A stretch of DNA of 64,000 nt from Echinococcus granulosus (Eukaryota; Platyhelminthes; Cestoda; Cyclophyllidea; Taeniidae). Shown piece after piece: positions 27,401 through 34,492 of this stretch (positions are counted from its first letter, which is position 1; the number at the start of each line of letters is the position of its first letter). The stretch spans positions 1-64,000 of the forward strand of contig NW_020170556.1 of assembly GCF_000524195.1 (NCBI RefSeq), read 5' to 3'. Below the pieces are notes generated by a model. It searched no databases. It saw only the letters and a list, made by a program, of their open reading frames with translations, and was not told where the DNA came from. Position numbers and translations under genes: made by a program.

Positions 27401-30400
27401 CTTCTGCCTTCTGATGATTCTTCTTGTGGACAAGTTAACGGAACCGGATTTGATAACCATAGGGACTTATTTAAAATGGGGCCAACAAACAGTGCATTCC
27501 ATTAACTTTTTCAGTGTTTCAATGCCATGGGAGGAAGTCTAGAGAGCACCTGAAAACCCACCAACTCTACGCAACGCACACGAAGATAATGACGCCGGTT
27601 GTTCCGTTCACTCATGCTGATGGCATGCCTTTTTAACCACTTCAAAATTTGTGGCATTAACATGCTCAGTGGTTGAAGTTCAGTATTACCTCGTAAATGC
27701 GATGCCAAAACCACTTTTTTGCACACGCCTTGTCACGCCCTCATAAGCACACAGCACGATCGTGCTTGAATACACTACATTCTAGTAGAGGAGAGTGGGA
27801 CACAGACCTAATCGATCATATTTACACTTCACAAAAACACTCTCCGACAGGTTACCGTCGAATAATGCTGCCACTTTGCTCTGGCCTTCTCCGCGCTGGG
27901 CATTTAAAAGACCAAAATGTGTACAGTCGATGCTTGACGTCCATTGGCCAATTAGCGTGCGTACGTGCCTCCTCAACACGTCCAGTTTCTGATCTAAGCC
28001 AAACCATGCGCGCTTGCACATGCCTGTGATAATTGGTAATGCCTAACACAATCATCGCTGTACCGAAGGAAAACCCTCTGTTTGAACAGGAATAGGTGAA
28101 CCGGAGGGTCGTTTACTTAGGGTACATGGAACATCCCTATCCCGCCCTGTTGAGACAGGTAGATGAGCCTCTACACGTTTAAGGAAATGAACTGGGTGGC
28201 TTTCTTCTGAGAACACGAGCGGTTAGTGCGAACTACTTTATTACCCACCCTGACTTTGTGGCAGACATTCCATGTGGGAGACTACCGTAAAATAGGAAAA
28301 CCCCACAAGTTTGTTTTACATATGTACACTCACGCACAGTCACAAAGAATAACAATAAATCTATTTACTTAATGCTGGCTTCGGGCCAAACTGCACAAAA
28401 TAACGTCACTAGAGTGAGTTTTGAGAGCGGTTGCAGTAGTGATAATTAAGATGTCATGTTAAAGCAAATAATGGGATTCAACCGAGGTACACCAACCGCT
28501 GTGAATTGGATTTGTTGTGAACAAAAATACCCAACAAAAACATCATATGTCCCCAGTGCGTTGAGAGAAAAATCACTGTGCATACATGTCTACATTTGAA
28601 GCGGGAATCCGGTCTGAGAAGACCTAGTCACTCTCTCTGCTAGCCTAGCCATGCCCGATATAGGAGGAAATAAAGTTAATGTTTTACAGGTGATTCACAA
28701 TCAGCCCTTGTTGTTGGGTGAATGGCAGCCTTATGGTCAGCTGCATTTCAGAGGCATAAAAAATAGACATTGTTGATTCGCTTTCAGACAAACCCAATAT
28801 AAAAACAATTGAGTCAGAAGGATGGGAATTCGTACAGCAATTAAAGTTTTTGGAAGTGAAAAACGTAGCCTTCTAGAAAGCGATGAATCTATATGTCACT
28901 GCCCTATTTTAGCAGTTGTTTTAGGCGTGCAGTGAGGTAAGAGACACCTTCGCTCAGGTTTTACCTGACTGGGTTAATAAAAGATTAAATGCAAAGTGAA
29001 AAGCACTGAAAAGTGGTCTTGACTACGAAATTATAAAATTGCTAAAGGACCAAATGCATAGCGCTGAATTAAACAGAGTTGGTTTGAAAAACTCTCCAAA
29101 GCATTCCTTCTACCGACAATACACAAATGGGTCGAAGTTTTGTAAGTCATCAATAAATGCAAAACTTTTCATTATCTGCTGTTTGGCACCACTGAGGTGT
29201 GATCGTACTTCGGCAGAAAACAAAGATAGGAAAACGCCAGCTGCATTAGAGCCCACTTTTATCCATCACTTTGTTTACCACAACGCATTGAAGTAGGCCG
29301 GAGAATTTGTAAAGGTTTGATTATGAAACATGTCGACACTTTACCATCAGAACTGACTTATCACGGAGACTGAAATTCACCAATACGTGCTGAACCAGGG
29401 TGGGTAGAAATTAATTGTGCATCTGAGTTTGAAGCTCTAGTTATAAACGTGGGATGTTTACGATATAATTGCGCTAAATAAATTCCAACTATCCTATTTA
29501 ACTATTTATTTTTTGTTTGAGAGCATAACTAAATAACGGCAAATCACAATTTAATTTTATCCAAAATCTGCCGTTCAAAATGATCGAAAGAGTTCTGAAC
29601 AACCATTTATGGAGCACTAGTTTCATAATCCCCCAGCAAACCAAAAAAGGTTTTGCAAAAACAACAGAACTTAAAGTTATCCTTAGTTGTTGCTGTCATT
29701 TAATCACTTCGCAACGCTAATAAGTCCTCCTTAAGCAACATCAAAGCCTAAAATAGTGATCGAAGCAACTGGGCGATCTGACCGCTCCAACTGATTAGCA
29801 ACGTTTTTTAGCATGTGGCACTTAACAGCTTGCCACTGAATCTTTAAAATATTTACTTCATCGAAGTGGTAGTAATCCAAAGAAAACTTGGAGTGTACAG
29901 CAAACAGCATAATTCCTTCTAATTTGAAAGGAAATAACCGTAGCTGCTTTGAAAATACAAGTACGGCAATATTTGAATATTTAGTCATACCAATTTAATC
30001 TTTTCGTGTTTGATATTCACTAAACTGAATGCATACTTAATAGACAAAACATTTTCACCTGAATCACATGGCTGGAGAATGCTAACACGCATTTAAGTAA
30101 GACATCAAACGAAATTGCAGGAAAAAACCCAAAAATTCCAGTTTAAGTGGGCTTATTAATTATAAAGGGTGTATCTTTAAAGGCATATATACCAAAACTA
30201 CGGGTAATATAGCCGAATGTATAAAAAGTAATAAATCATCAAGGCTACATCCAACGCACCTCTGATAAATGTTTATTGACCCAAATTGTAAAAGCACGTT
30301 TTTGCATTGCATCTCGTTGATCTGCAATATTTAAAATGGTTTATACACCCTTATTTAGCACTATGTGTTAGAAGCTTTTGTTCTAGTAAACACAAATTTG

Positions 30401-30860
30401 CATTTAAAATTAAAGGTAATTGACTCACTGAGATAGATTTTACATATTGCACTAAATGAAGGCATAAAGTGCGCAACGCGGAATTAAAAATTAATCAAGG
30501 AAGTCGAATTTTAAAAGTTTAAGTGATAGATATACCTACATGAAAACACTAGAGTGACTATTTAAAAGGCACAGGTAGCACTTGCACGTTGGCAACACTA
30601 AGCAAAGCAGAAGTCAAAAATACATGGAAACAGGTATACACAGCCATATACCCATTAAAATTACCAGATAACAAAAAGCTAAAAACGCAACATTGATTCC
30701 CGAATAGTCATGTATTTGGCTCACCGGCAACACGAATCACTGCTCTATCGGCGGGGTCTAGCTGCATAATGGCAAGTGTTAACTTAATTTGCTCCAAATC
30801 CATCGGCTCGTTCGCAAATATGTCCATAGAATCTTCCACGCGTTCAAGATCATCATTCAT
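33..30860 (-). CDS. MACF1/DST-like: Spectraplakin (MACF1/dystonin/Short stop family), 5' part, 25 exons, partial
   Basis: This is a giant cytolinker that in the family ties actin to microtubules and, in some isoforms, to junctions or intermediate filaments. I see 25 exons on the minus strand, each with AG acceptor and GT donor and matching phase, giving 3,226 codons without a stop. Approximate residues: CH1 47-155, CH2 195-306, plakin-domain spectrin repeats 345-1400 with an SH3-like segment at 900-972, plakin repeats about 1550-2250, acidic low-complexity region to 3226. The family's C-terminal spectrin repeats, EF-hands and GAS2 domain would follow left of position 33. The start is the ATG at 30860, just after an acceptor-like site; an upstream coding exon is possible. 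Vertebrates have two paralogues and I cannot choose between them. Exon limits are eye-drawn and need transcript support. Confidence 0.93.
429..688 (-). other. Intron between spectraplakin exons 24 and 25
   Basis: A 260-nt intron starting GTAAGT and ending CCTAAG on the minus strand. I see nothing else in it. Confidence 0.7.
689..4750 (-). CDS. MACF1/DST-like: Spectraplakin exon 24 (giant exon: plakin repeats plus acidic region)
   Basis: A single 4,062-nt exon (1,354 codons) between TTGCACAG and GTAAGT, comparable in role to the very large plakin-repeat exon of vertebrate MACF1. Its first 510 or so codons are degenerate plakin repeats, e.g. [16 protein letters not shown] and [20 protein letters not shown]. 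The rest is acidic, Ser/Glu/Asp-rich and probably disordered, with two Gly/Ala-rich hydrophobic segments at about 2830-2935 and 1230-1335 and weak internal repeats. Overlapping short ORFs in other frames are shadows. Confidence 0.95.
4925..5740 (-). CDS. MACF1/DST-like: Spectraplakin exon 23 (first plakin repeats)
   Basis: Phase-0, 272 codons. A Ser-rich linker and a six-Arg cluster are followed by plakin-type repeats, such as [20 protein letters not shown] and [20 protein letters not shown]. The G-x-x-L-x-x-x-E-A-x-x-x-x-L-I-D pattern is diagnostic. The basic cluster ([14 protein letters not shown]) could be a nuclear-localisation or binding signal; that is inference. Confidence 0.9.
5841..6050 (-). 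CDS. MACF1/DST-like: Spectraplakin exon 22 (linker to plakin repeats)
   Basis: Phase-0, 70 codons: a Gly-rich start ([20 protein letters not shown]), a hydrophobic linker ([17 protein letters not shown]) and a short coiled segment. Acceptor TTTGCAG, donor GTAAGT. No known domain; it bridges the plakin domain and the repeat exons. Confidence 0.83.
7027..7282 (-). CDS. MACF1/DST-like: Spectraplakin exon 21 (plakin-domain repeats)
   Basis: Begins [20 protein letters not shown] and continues [20 protein letters not shown], a spectrin-like W-L helix, then an Ala/Glu-rich helix ending CEFLARSLE. The acceptor CCTTCAG is preferred over a nearby CCAG because only it keeps the frame with exon 20. The donor is GAG|GTAAGG. 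Confidence 0.85.
7544..7746 (-). CDS. MACF1/DST-like: Spectraplakin exon 20 (plakin-domain repeats)
   Basis: [20 protein letters not shown] begins a helix; a Pro/Thr/Ser loop and [20 protein letters not shown] follow. It ends in phase 2 (AT|GTAAGC), which joins to exon 21 to give a Met codon. Confidence 0.82.
8796..9155 (-). CDS. MACF1/DST-like: Spectraplakin exon 19 (plakin-domain repeats)
   Basis: Phase-0, 120 codons. It begins [16 protein letters not shown] and contains the Ala-rich helix [20 protein letters not shown] and the heptad-like [20 protein letters not shown]. The Ser-rich tail ([17 protein letters not shown]) may be a loop. It is spliced between ACACCTAG and GTACGA. Confidence 0.84.
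9235..9513 (-). CDS. MACF1/DST-like: Spectraplakin exon 18 (plakin-domain repeats)
   Basis: Phase-0, 93 codons from [18 protein letters not shown] to LEVVLKEHK. It is predicted helical, with a Gly/Asn loop ([10 protein letters not shown]). Support is the open frame, splice phase and position rather than a sharp motif. Confidence 0.82.
10250..10486 (-). CDS. MACF1/DST-like: Spectraplakin exon 17 (end of SH3-like segment, next repeat)
   Basis: Phase-0, 79 codons. It starts [20 protein letters not shown]; the APAVCFLP strand matches the V-P-S-V-C-F-L-V-P end of the plakin SH3. A helix with [20 protein letters not shown] follows. The donor is CGG|GTAAAT. Confidence 0.9.
10577..10840 (-). CDS. 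MACF1/DST-like: Spectraplakin exon 16 (plakin domain, start of SH3-like segment)
   Basis: Phase-0, 88 codons. A helix ([17 protein letters not shown]) is followed by [20 protein letters not shown] and [19 protein letters not shown]. The K-G-E/D-x-x-x-x-x-x-x-x-x-x-W/F pattern and position fit the SH3 embedded in plakin domains, but about 20-25 extra residues separate its first strand from the KKGER turn. Confidence 0.85.
10925..11152 (-). CDS. MACF1/DST-like: Spectraplakin exon 15 (plakin domain)
   Basis: Phase-0, 76 codons. It contains [19 protein letters not shown] and [15 protein letters not shown], the conserved W-x-W-M/L-L-Q-L-x-x-C-x-E-x-H-L with F-x-x-F-F-x-x-x-x-E-x-E. An excellent polypyrimidine acceptor (CTCCTCCTACAG) fixes the start. 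Confidence 0.93.
11492..11596 (-). CDS. MACF1/DST-like: Spectraplakin exon 14 (plakin domain)
   Basis: Phase-0, 35 codons, beginning [20 protein letters not shown] and ending HPSFDLIQ. This fits the short inter-helix piece before the next repeat (L-x-x-E-I-x-x-x-E-x-x-I-x-x-L-x-x-x-G; H-P). The donor is CAG|GTGAGT. Confidence 0.88.
12526..12690 (-). CDS. MACF1/DST-like: Spectraplakin exon 13 (plakin domain)
   Basis: Phase-0, 55 codons. It encodes [20 protein letters not shown], matching the L-x-x-F-V-x-x-A-T-x-E-L-x-W-L-x-E-K-E motif of the plakin domain. Acceptor GGTTCAG, donor GTATTT. Confidence 0.9.
12766..12932 (-). CDS. MACF1/DST-like: Spectraplakin exon 12 (plakin domain)
   Basis: Fifty-five full codons: [20 protein letters not shown], then an acidic helix ending [11 protein letters not shown]. 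This fits the family's I-x-x-F-x-x-x-I-E followed by L-x-x-Q-Y-x-x-L segment. It is flanked by ACCAG and GTGAGT. Confidence 0.88.
14485..14756 (-). CDS. MACF1/DST-like: Spectraplakin exon 11 (plakin domain)
   Basis: Continues the repeat with [19 protein letters not shown], equivalent to the V-x-x-L-H-E-R-L segment, and then a helix containing [20 protein letters not shown]. The donor GTAAGC after AAG-T (phase 1) is chosen because it alone keeps the frame with exon 12. Confidence 0.88.
15171..15334 (-). CDS. MACF1/DST-like: Spectraplakin exon 10 (plakin-domain spectrin repeat)
   Basis: Encodes [20 protein letters not shown] and [16 protein letters not shown]. The L-F-x-x-V-Q-x-L-x-x-G-R-x-x-x-x-E-Q-x-Y-R pattern is typical of plakin-domain repeats in plectin and dystonin. 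The donor is AA|GTACGC (phase 2). Confidence 0.92.
15335..17363 (-). repeat. Spectraplakin intron with a copy of the exon 7 downstream region
   Basis: This intron holds a segment at about 16505-17113 that resembles 21460-22095. Shared blocks include the ACCTGCCAC tract (16608 versus 21558), GGGACATGCGTCCTT, GTGAATTG(C/T)AAATGTATGTAAAAG and the splice end of exon 7. The copy therefore carries a remnant of that exon. Apart from this I see no coding sequence. Confidence 0.8.
17065..17113 (-). pseudogene. Truncated copy of spectraplakin exon 7 (CH2 fragment)
   Basis: Read on the minus strand in the frame of exon 7, it encodes [17 protein letters not shown], against [17 protein letters not shown] in the real exon. 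It has no stop and keeps an AAAG|GTGAAC donor. The upstream part of the exon and an acceptor are missing, so it is probably not used. It lies between exons 9 and 10. Confidence 0.75.
17364..17585 (-). CDS. MACF1/DST-like: Spectraplakin exon 9 (plakin-domain spectrin repeat)
   Basis: Seventy-four codons in phase 0, acceptor ATTTTAG and donor GTATGC. It contains [20 protein letters not shown] followed by an Arg/Glu-rich helix ending AALEKRINE. Its position and heptad-like pattern match the second half of the first plakin spectrin repeat. Confidence 0.88.
17586..20610 (-). other. Long spectraplakin intron with assembly gap
   Basis: A 3-kb intron between exons 8 and 9. It contains the N run at 17987-18086 and otherwise AT-rich sequence with no exon I can defend. 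Confidence 0.6.
17987..18086. other. Assembly gap (100 N)
   Basis: Exactly 100 N, the usual placeholder for a scaffold join of unknown size. It lies in an intron, so the reading frame is unaffected, but missing sequence could hold an alternative exon. Confidence 0.98.
20611..21038 (-). CDS. MACF1/DST-like: Spectraplakin exon 8 (end of CH2, first spectrin-like repeat)
   Basis: Completes CH2 with [15 protein letters not shown] (family pattern [13 protein letters not shown]). A Pro-rich linker follows, and then the plakin domain starts with [20 protein letters not shown]. The acceptor TTTTCAG and the phase-1 junction with exon 7 restore Asp-Met. The donor is CAG|GTTAGC. Confidence 0.93.
21460..22095. 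repeat. Original copy of the intragenic duplication
   Basis: Partner of 16505-17113, with the same orientation and block order. It includes the last 50 or so nt of exon 7 and about 580 nt of intron. Divergence is moderate with small indels, so the duplication is not recent. Confidence 0.78.
22045..22160 (-). CDS. MACF1/DST-like: Spectraplakin exon 7 (CH2)
   Basis: A 116-nt exon that completes a Lys codon and encodes [20 protein letters not shown] followed by [19 protein letters not shown]. This matches the CH2 segment ending A-E-x-x-L-G-V-T-R-L-L-D-P-E. The 3' end of this exon and its downstream intron are duplicated at about 16.5-17.1 kb. Confidence 0.93.
23833..24101 (-). CDS. MACF1/DST-like: Spectraplakin exon 6 (CH1-CH2 linker and start of CH2)
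   Basis: Ninety codons. The linker is about 40 residues and longer than in vertebrate dystonin; it contains SDLLHLPSG and a Ser/Leu-rich stretch. CH2 then begins with [20 protein letters not shown] and [18 protein letters not shown], with the expected F-x-x-S-W-x-D-G-x-x-x-x-A-I-I-H. The exon ends in phase 2 (AA|GTGAGT). Confidence 0.94.
24936..25028 (-). CDS. MACF1/DST-like: Spectraplakin exon 5 (end of CH1)
   Basis: A 93-nt phase-0 exon. It encodes [20 protein letters not shown] and then [11 protein letters not shown], the most conserved part of a spectrin-type CH1 domain ([21 protein letters not shown]). Confidence 0.95.
25549..25626 (-). CDS. MACF1/DST-like: Spectraplakin exon 4 (CH1)
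   Basis: A 78-nt phase-0 exon between TTTAG and GTAAGT. It encodes [19 protein letters not shown], equivalent to the F-H-K-L-Q-N-V-x-x-A-L-D-F-L segment of CH1. Confidence 0.92.
26743..26832 (-). CDS. MACF1/DST-like: Spectraplakin exon 3 (CH1)
   Basis: A 90-nt phase-0 exon with a strong acceptor (CTATTTTAG) and donor GTAAGA. It encodes [20 protein letters not shown] followed by LSGQSL, the CH1 core with the D-L-x-x-D-x-x-x-G-H-x-L-I pattern. Joined directly to exon 2, the spacing equals that of vertebrate dystonin. Confidence 0.92.
26833..30259 (-). other. Long intron inside CH1
   Basis: A 3.4-kb intron between exons 2 and 3. It contains one possible in-frame cassette exon (27053-27139) and a less AT-rich stretch at about 27550-28050 with several short ORFs on both strands but no recognisable protein. 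Confidence 0.55.
27053..27139 (-). CDS. Possible cassette exon in spectraplakin CH1
   Basis: Eighty-seven nt, 29 codons, open and phase 0 at both ends, with acceptor TTAAAAG and donor CG|GTAGTA. It ends [13 protein letters not shown], which resembles the start of exon 3 ([12 protein letters not shown]). Inclusion would insert 29 residues into CH1 between KHL and NDLF. The length is short enough for chance, and the canonical exon 2-exon 3 join already has correct spacing. Confidence 0.25.
30260..30321 (-). CDS. MACF1/DST-like: Spectraplakin exon 2 (start of CH1)
   Basis: A 62-nt exon between TTGCAG and GTGCGT. It reads [19 protein letters not shown] after joining to exon 1, matching the first helix of CH1 (family pattern D-R-D-x-x-Q-K-x-x-F-T-x-W-V-N-K-H-L). 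It is too short for simple ORF finding and is recognised from the motif and splice phase. Confidence 0.92.
30725..30860 (-). CDS. MACF1/DST-like: Spectraplakin exon 1 (N-terminus before CH1)
   Basis: Codes for 45 residues starting [15 protein letters not shown] and ending [12 protein letters not shown]. The last part matches the conserved lead-in to CH1 of vertebrate dystonin/MACF1. The donor is G|GTGAGC (phase 1). An acceptor-like CACAG lies 5 nt before the ATG, so the 5' UTR is either joined from an upstream exon or trans-spliced. Confidence 0.88.
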
Positions 30861-31496
30861 ATTAACTGTGCGAGAATAAGCAAGCAGAACCAAAATTGTA
30901 AAGCGCCCAAGGTTGTTTATGTTTACAGTTGATACAGTAAAACAGAAAAAGAGATCCAATGAACAAAGTGCTTTGCCAAAACAGCTACTAAAAAATTTTA
31001 TTACAAGCTTACTGGCAAAAAATTGTTTTATTTTGCAGTAACAAAAATGGTATTATTGGCTAATCTTAATTTTTAAAAGAAAAAATGCTTGGTTGCTTTT
31101 CTTTTAAGAATAAATCAAAGTTGTGTGTAAAAGCTTTTTGCACTGTTTTGTAGTAAAATGATCAGCGTTACATAATTTTACTCCAAAGAACCTAAAAGTG
31201 TTGACTTCTGTTGAATTTTAATATACAAATCTGGTTGTTTAGCCAAACCAATTGACATAACAATGCGTTGTGCATCGTTAGCTATTACAACTTTTAGCCC
31301 ACTTTATTTCGTTGTTGTTTCATGTTAACTGTAAGCATAATTTGTGATTGTTCCTTATCGTAGCACCTCATCGATATTAAAACTACTAAATGCGTCGTTA
31401 AAATGCTCATTTATGCGTATAAAGCCGGAGAAAAAGGGCCGTTTCAGTTACATTTTATACTTTTGCCAGAGGCAATATGATTGCTCTTTAAATATG

Positions 31497-31877
31497 TGTA
31501 GCTTCCCGAGACTTCCCTGTACCTGAAAGAAGCCATAATACTGTGGCGTCCCGAGACTTCCCTGAAGAAAAAAGAAGGCACAATACTCGGGCAGAATATA
31601 TGCTCAGTACAGAGAAGGTGCTTGGGCTCCTGGCATGGCCCCAAGGCCAGCCCACTCAGCGAGGTACAAGAAGGCGTATTCAAAAGCACAAAAGTGGCGC
31701 CTCACCAATACCAAGGGATAAACCACCATTGTATTACAATACTGAGGGCAGAATATGTATTGTCGACATGAAGGCATACTAAAGGTTATTGGCATTGCCT
31801 GGGTTCATACCACCCGGCGAATTTGCAATCACGGAGCCCCTAAGGTGTACGTTACCAAATAGTTAAAGTATTGCACA
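31497..31877 (+). mobile_element. LTR-like repeat, composite copy 1
   Basis: Starts TGTAGCTTCCCGAGACTTCC. A second partial start (TGTGGCGTCCCGAGACTT) lies 45 nt on, then CAATACTCGGGCAGAATA, a GGCCCCAAGGCCAGCCCA block, and TGGCGCCTCACCA at 31695. A third partial unit begins near 31740 (GAGGGCAGAATA) and the copy ends near TTGCACA. This looks like two terminal repeats around a very short interior, the layout of a terminal-repeat retrotransposon in miniature (TRIM), a class known from taeniid tapeworms. Family identity was not tested. Confidence 0.65.
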
Positions 31878-33705
31878 TTATGGTAATATCTTTACGATTC
31901 TCTAAATATAGACTTTATTGCAATTAACTGTTCCATACAAGCTGCGTCAATTTTGTTTACACCCTGGCTCCCGCATTTCTTCTTTACTAGTGAGTTGAGA
32001 GAAATGCCGATTACGTCCTCCTTCAGTTACCTTTACAATAACTTTCCAAAAAGTACACGGTAATCCACGTCACATTCTTTAGCATCACTTTGAGTAATCT
32101 TTCTTTTTCAAATTAGACTATAAGCTCGACTTTTTAGTCAAATATTATTGTCTAACGAAATAGCTTGTCGTCAGACAAATTTTGTGCTACCACTTATTTT
32201 AGACCACAGGGCAGTTAGTTCTTCAAAACTCGTGCTCTTCCACACCTCCTACATAAGAAATGCGCTGAAAACGTATTTCGTATAAAATTAAGGTGCTGTG
32301 TAATATGTTGAGCCTAAGATCCTTACTGTTTCCGGACCAAACTAGTGGGCTTGGCAGATTTCGTGCTAATATCACTTTTGTTTGCAATTGATTGTCTCAG
32401 CTGATAAGACTTGAATGCTCCTTAGGTTAGGTTTAATAAGTCATAAGGCTCAGTTAATAGTGAAGCCTCTTATAACGTTATATAGCGTAAATCTACTCGA
32501 AAATGCTCAGAGTAGTAGGCCACCTTATTTTTTTACTCTAAGTTTAACCCGGTCCTTGTACTTCCACTAGTCACTATGGCCTCCGGGCATGCTGATCGAC
32601 TCAGCTCTTCTGTACCATAGTACTGCATTCTTCGCCATACCTCTATGACTTTATTTGACTCCAGGAAATATTTTGGTTGCTACTTTGACCGCCTACCCCG
32701 ATTTTAACTACTTAGTGACAAGCCTTAACACGACTAACTTCAAAGAAAACGCTAAAATGACATCCAAGTTCCTTGTTCTACAGAAATACTGCAAACGGTT
32801 AAAGCGACGCTAGCCGTACACCATCTAAAAAGTTGGCTACAGAGCAGTCTGTGTTACTTGCATGAAAATTTCAATTAAGTGGACAGACAATAACAACTCT
32901 ACATTGCCCTAGCTAAGAGAAGCAGAGAGATAGGAATAGGCTTCAACAAAGTGAAAAAACATAGCAATGAGGAGAGACATGACACCTTATCCCCACAAAA
33001 GCATTTTAACCCTATCCTTTATTATGCGACTCTGCTTTTATGCCAGTGTTCCCACGACTAGCGATAGCAGACAAGATGACAAGGGTAATCTAATTTTCTA
33101 ATAAGGTTCCAAAACAGATCAAAATCCTGGACTAAGTGGAATTACCAGCAGGGATCTGCGGCGTTACTGTCAGATACCCTTGTAATGCGTTGGTGGTTTG
33201 AGTCTCAGTTTGGTGAGGAGCTACTTTTGACTTGACCATTGTACCACGCCAAGTGAACTGCACTTTGAGCCATGTCAGTAATTCCAGCACATTTTATTTG
33301 TCAAACATGTATTTTGACCGGGTATTATATCTTTTATCGTCTATAGGAAAGTCCCGGGATGCCAAAACCTCTCTCTTTCACACGAAATCTATGACTGATA
33401 AGTGGGCGGTTTTTCCTCAGGCCTGCCTACGTCGAAATAGCTAAAGCAAAAGCCTAACCAAAGAGACCGTCTGGATGACGCCTAAGATGAGAAGGGGTCA
33501 TTTATGTACCATGCTATTTAACTCGGCCATCGTATTTCCGATAGACATCATGACCCATGAGCAATAACAATAGTCTCGGCTCCCCTTTACATTATTGGTT
33601 TTTATTTTATTATACTTTCACGGCCTCTCACAACTTCAGGAAAGTCTGGGAGTGCTACAGAGTGTCCTAAATCTGGAATTCTCAAAATACGAAATGGAGA
33701 ATACA

Positions 33706-33910
33706 TGTAGCGTCCCGAGACTCCCTAAAGACGAAAGAAGACACAATACTCGGGCAGAATGCACATATTCAGCACGGAGAAGGTGTCTGGGCTATTGGCA
33801 TGGCCCAAAAGGCCAGCCCACCCAGCGAGGTACAAGGGGGCTAATTCCAAGTACAAAAGTGGCGCCTCACCAAAACCGAGGGATAAACCACTATCGCATT
33901 CCATACACGA
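33706..33910 (+). mobile_element. LTR-like repeat, copy 2
   Basis: Starts TGTAGCGTCCCGAGACTCC and shares CAATACTCGGGCAGAAT, the GGCCCAAAAGGCCAGCCCA block, the CAGCGAGGTACAA motif and TGGCGCCTCACCA (at 33860) with copy 1. The TGGCGCC motif after the repeat could be a tRNA primer-binding site. No second terminal repeat is visible. It has no coding capacity. Confidence 0.68.
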
Positions 33911-34273
33911 ATATTAAAATTTGGTCCATCTGCGCACAGCACCTGCCAGCTGTACACCCTTTACTCGGGTACTAAACATCAATGTTCTAAATTTTCATTA
34001 CTAAATAAGTTCTGATCTCTTGCACAACGATGAGCTCATGGTAATTGTAAGCAAGTTACGTACCACAAGACGTCTCACAAAAGACAATCCATAATAGTAC
34101 ACACCGATGGACAATATAAGTACTGGCCAAATAAGACAATGATTACAAATCCTAATGTCTATGAACTGGCTGACACTCACAGACACTTGTTAAAATAATC
34201 ATTTGTAGAAGCGGTAATTACGGCGTTGGCACAAACCAATCAACTTGTGACCTTGTCTTCATTTTTTGGAACA

Positions 34274-34492
34274 ATGAGTACATCTCTTAATGCGGACAAA
34301 TCTACTGAACAGGACTTCCTCAAAGAAACACGTTTTATAGGAAATTGTATGTATAAACAGGTTGCATCTCTCCTTAACGGTCTTCAGGAATGTCGTCAAA
34401 AAGGTCTATACACAGACGTGATTTTGTGTGCATCGGGGGAGGAGTTCCCTTGTCACAAGGTTGTGCTTGCCGCCAGCTCTCGTTATTTTAAT
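34274..34492 (+). CDS. Kelch-like exon 1 (start of BTB)
   Basis: Seventy-three codons, phase 0 at the end. It contains YTDVILCASGEEFPCHKVVL followed by AASSRYFN, the BTB pattern D-V-x-L-x-x-x-x-x-x-F-x-x-H-K-x-V-L-A-A-x-S-x-Y-F. The donor is AAT|GTAAGT. Confidence 0.93.

Larger units (their letters stand above)
30861..34273. other. Divergent intergenic region between spectraplakin and Kelch genes
   Basis: About 3.4 kb that must hold the 5' regulatory sequences of both genes. It is AT-rich and has an acceptor-like site just before each start codon (30866 on minus, 34208 on plus) and two LTR-like repeats. No clear TATA box or upstream exon could be fixed by eye. Confidence 0.55.

Noticed and set aside
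27511..28055. Cluster of short ORFs on both strands in the CH1 intron
   Set aside because: No recognisable motif and no splice sites fitting the neighbouring exons; probably chance in a less AT-rich stretch.
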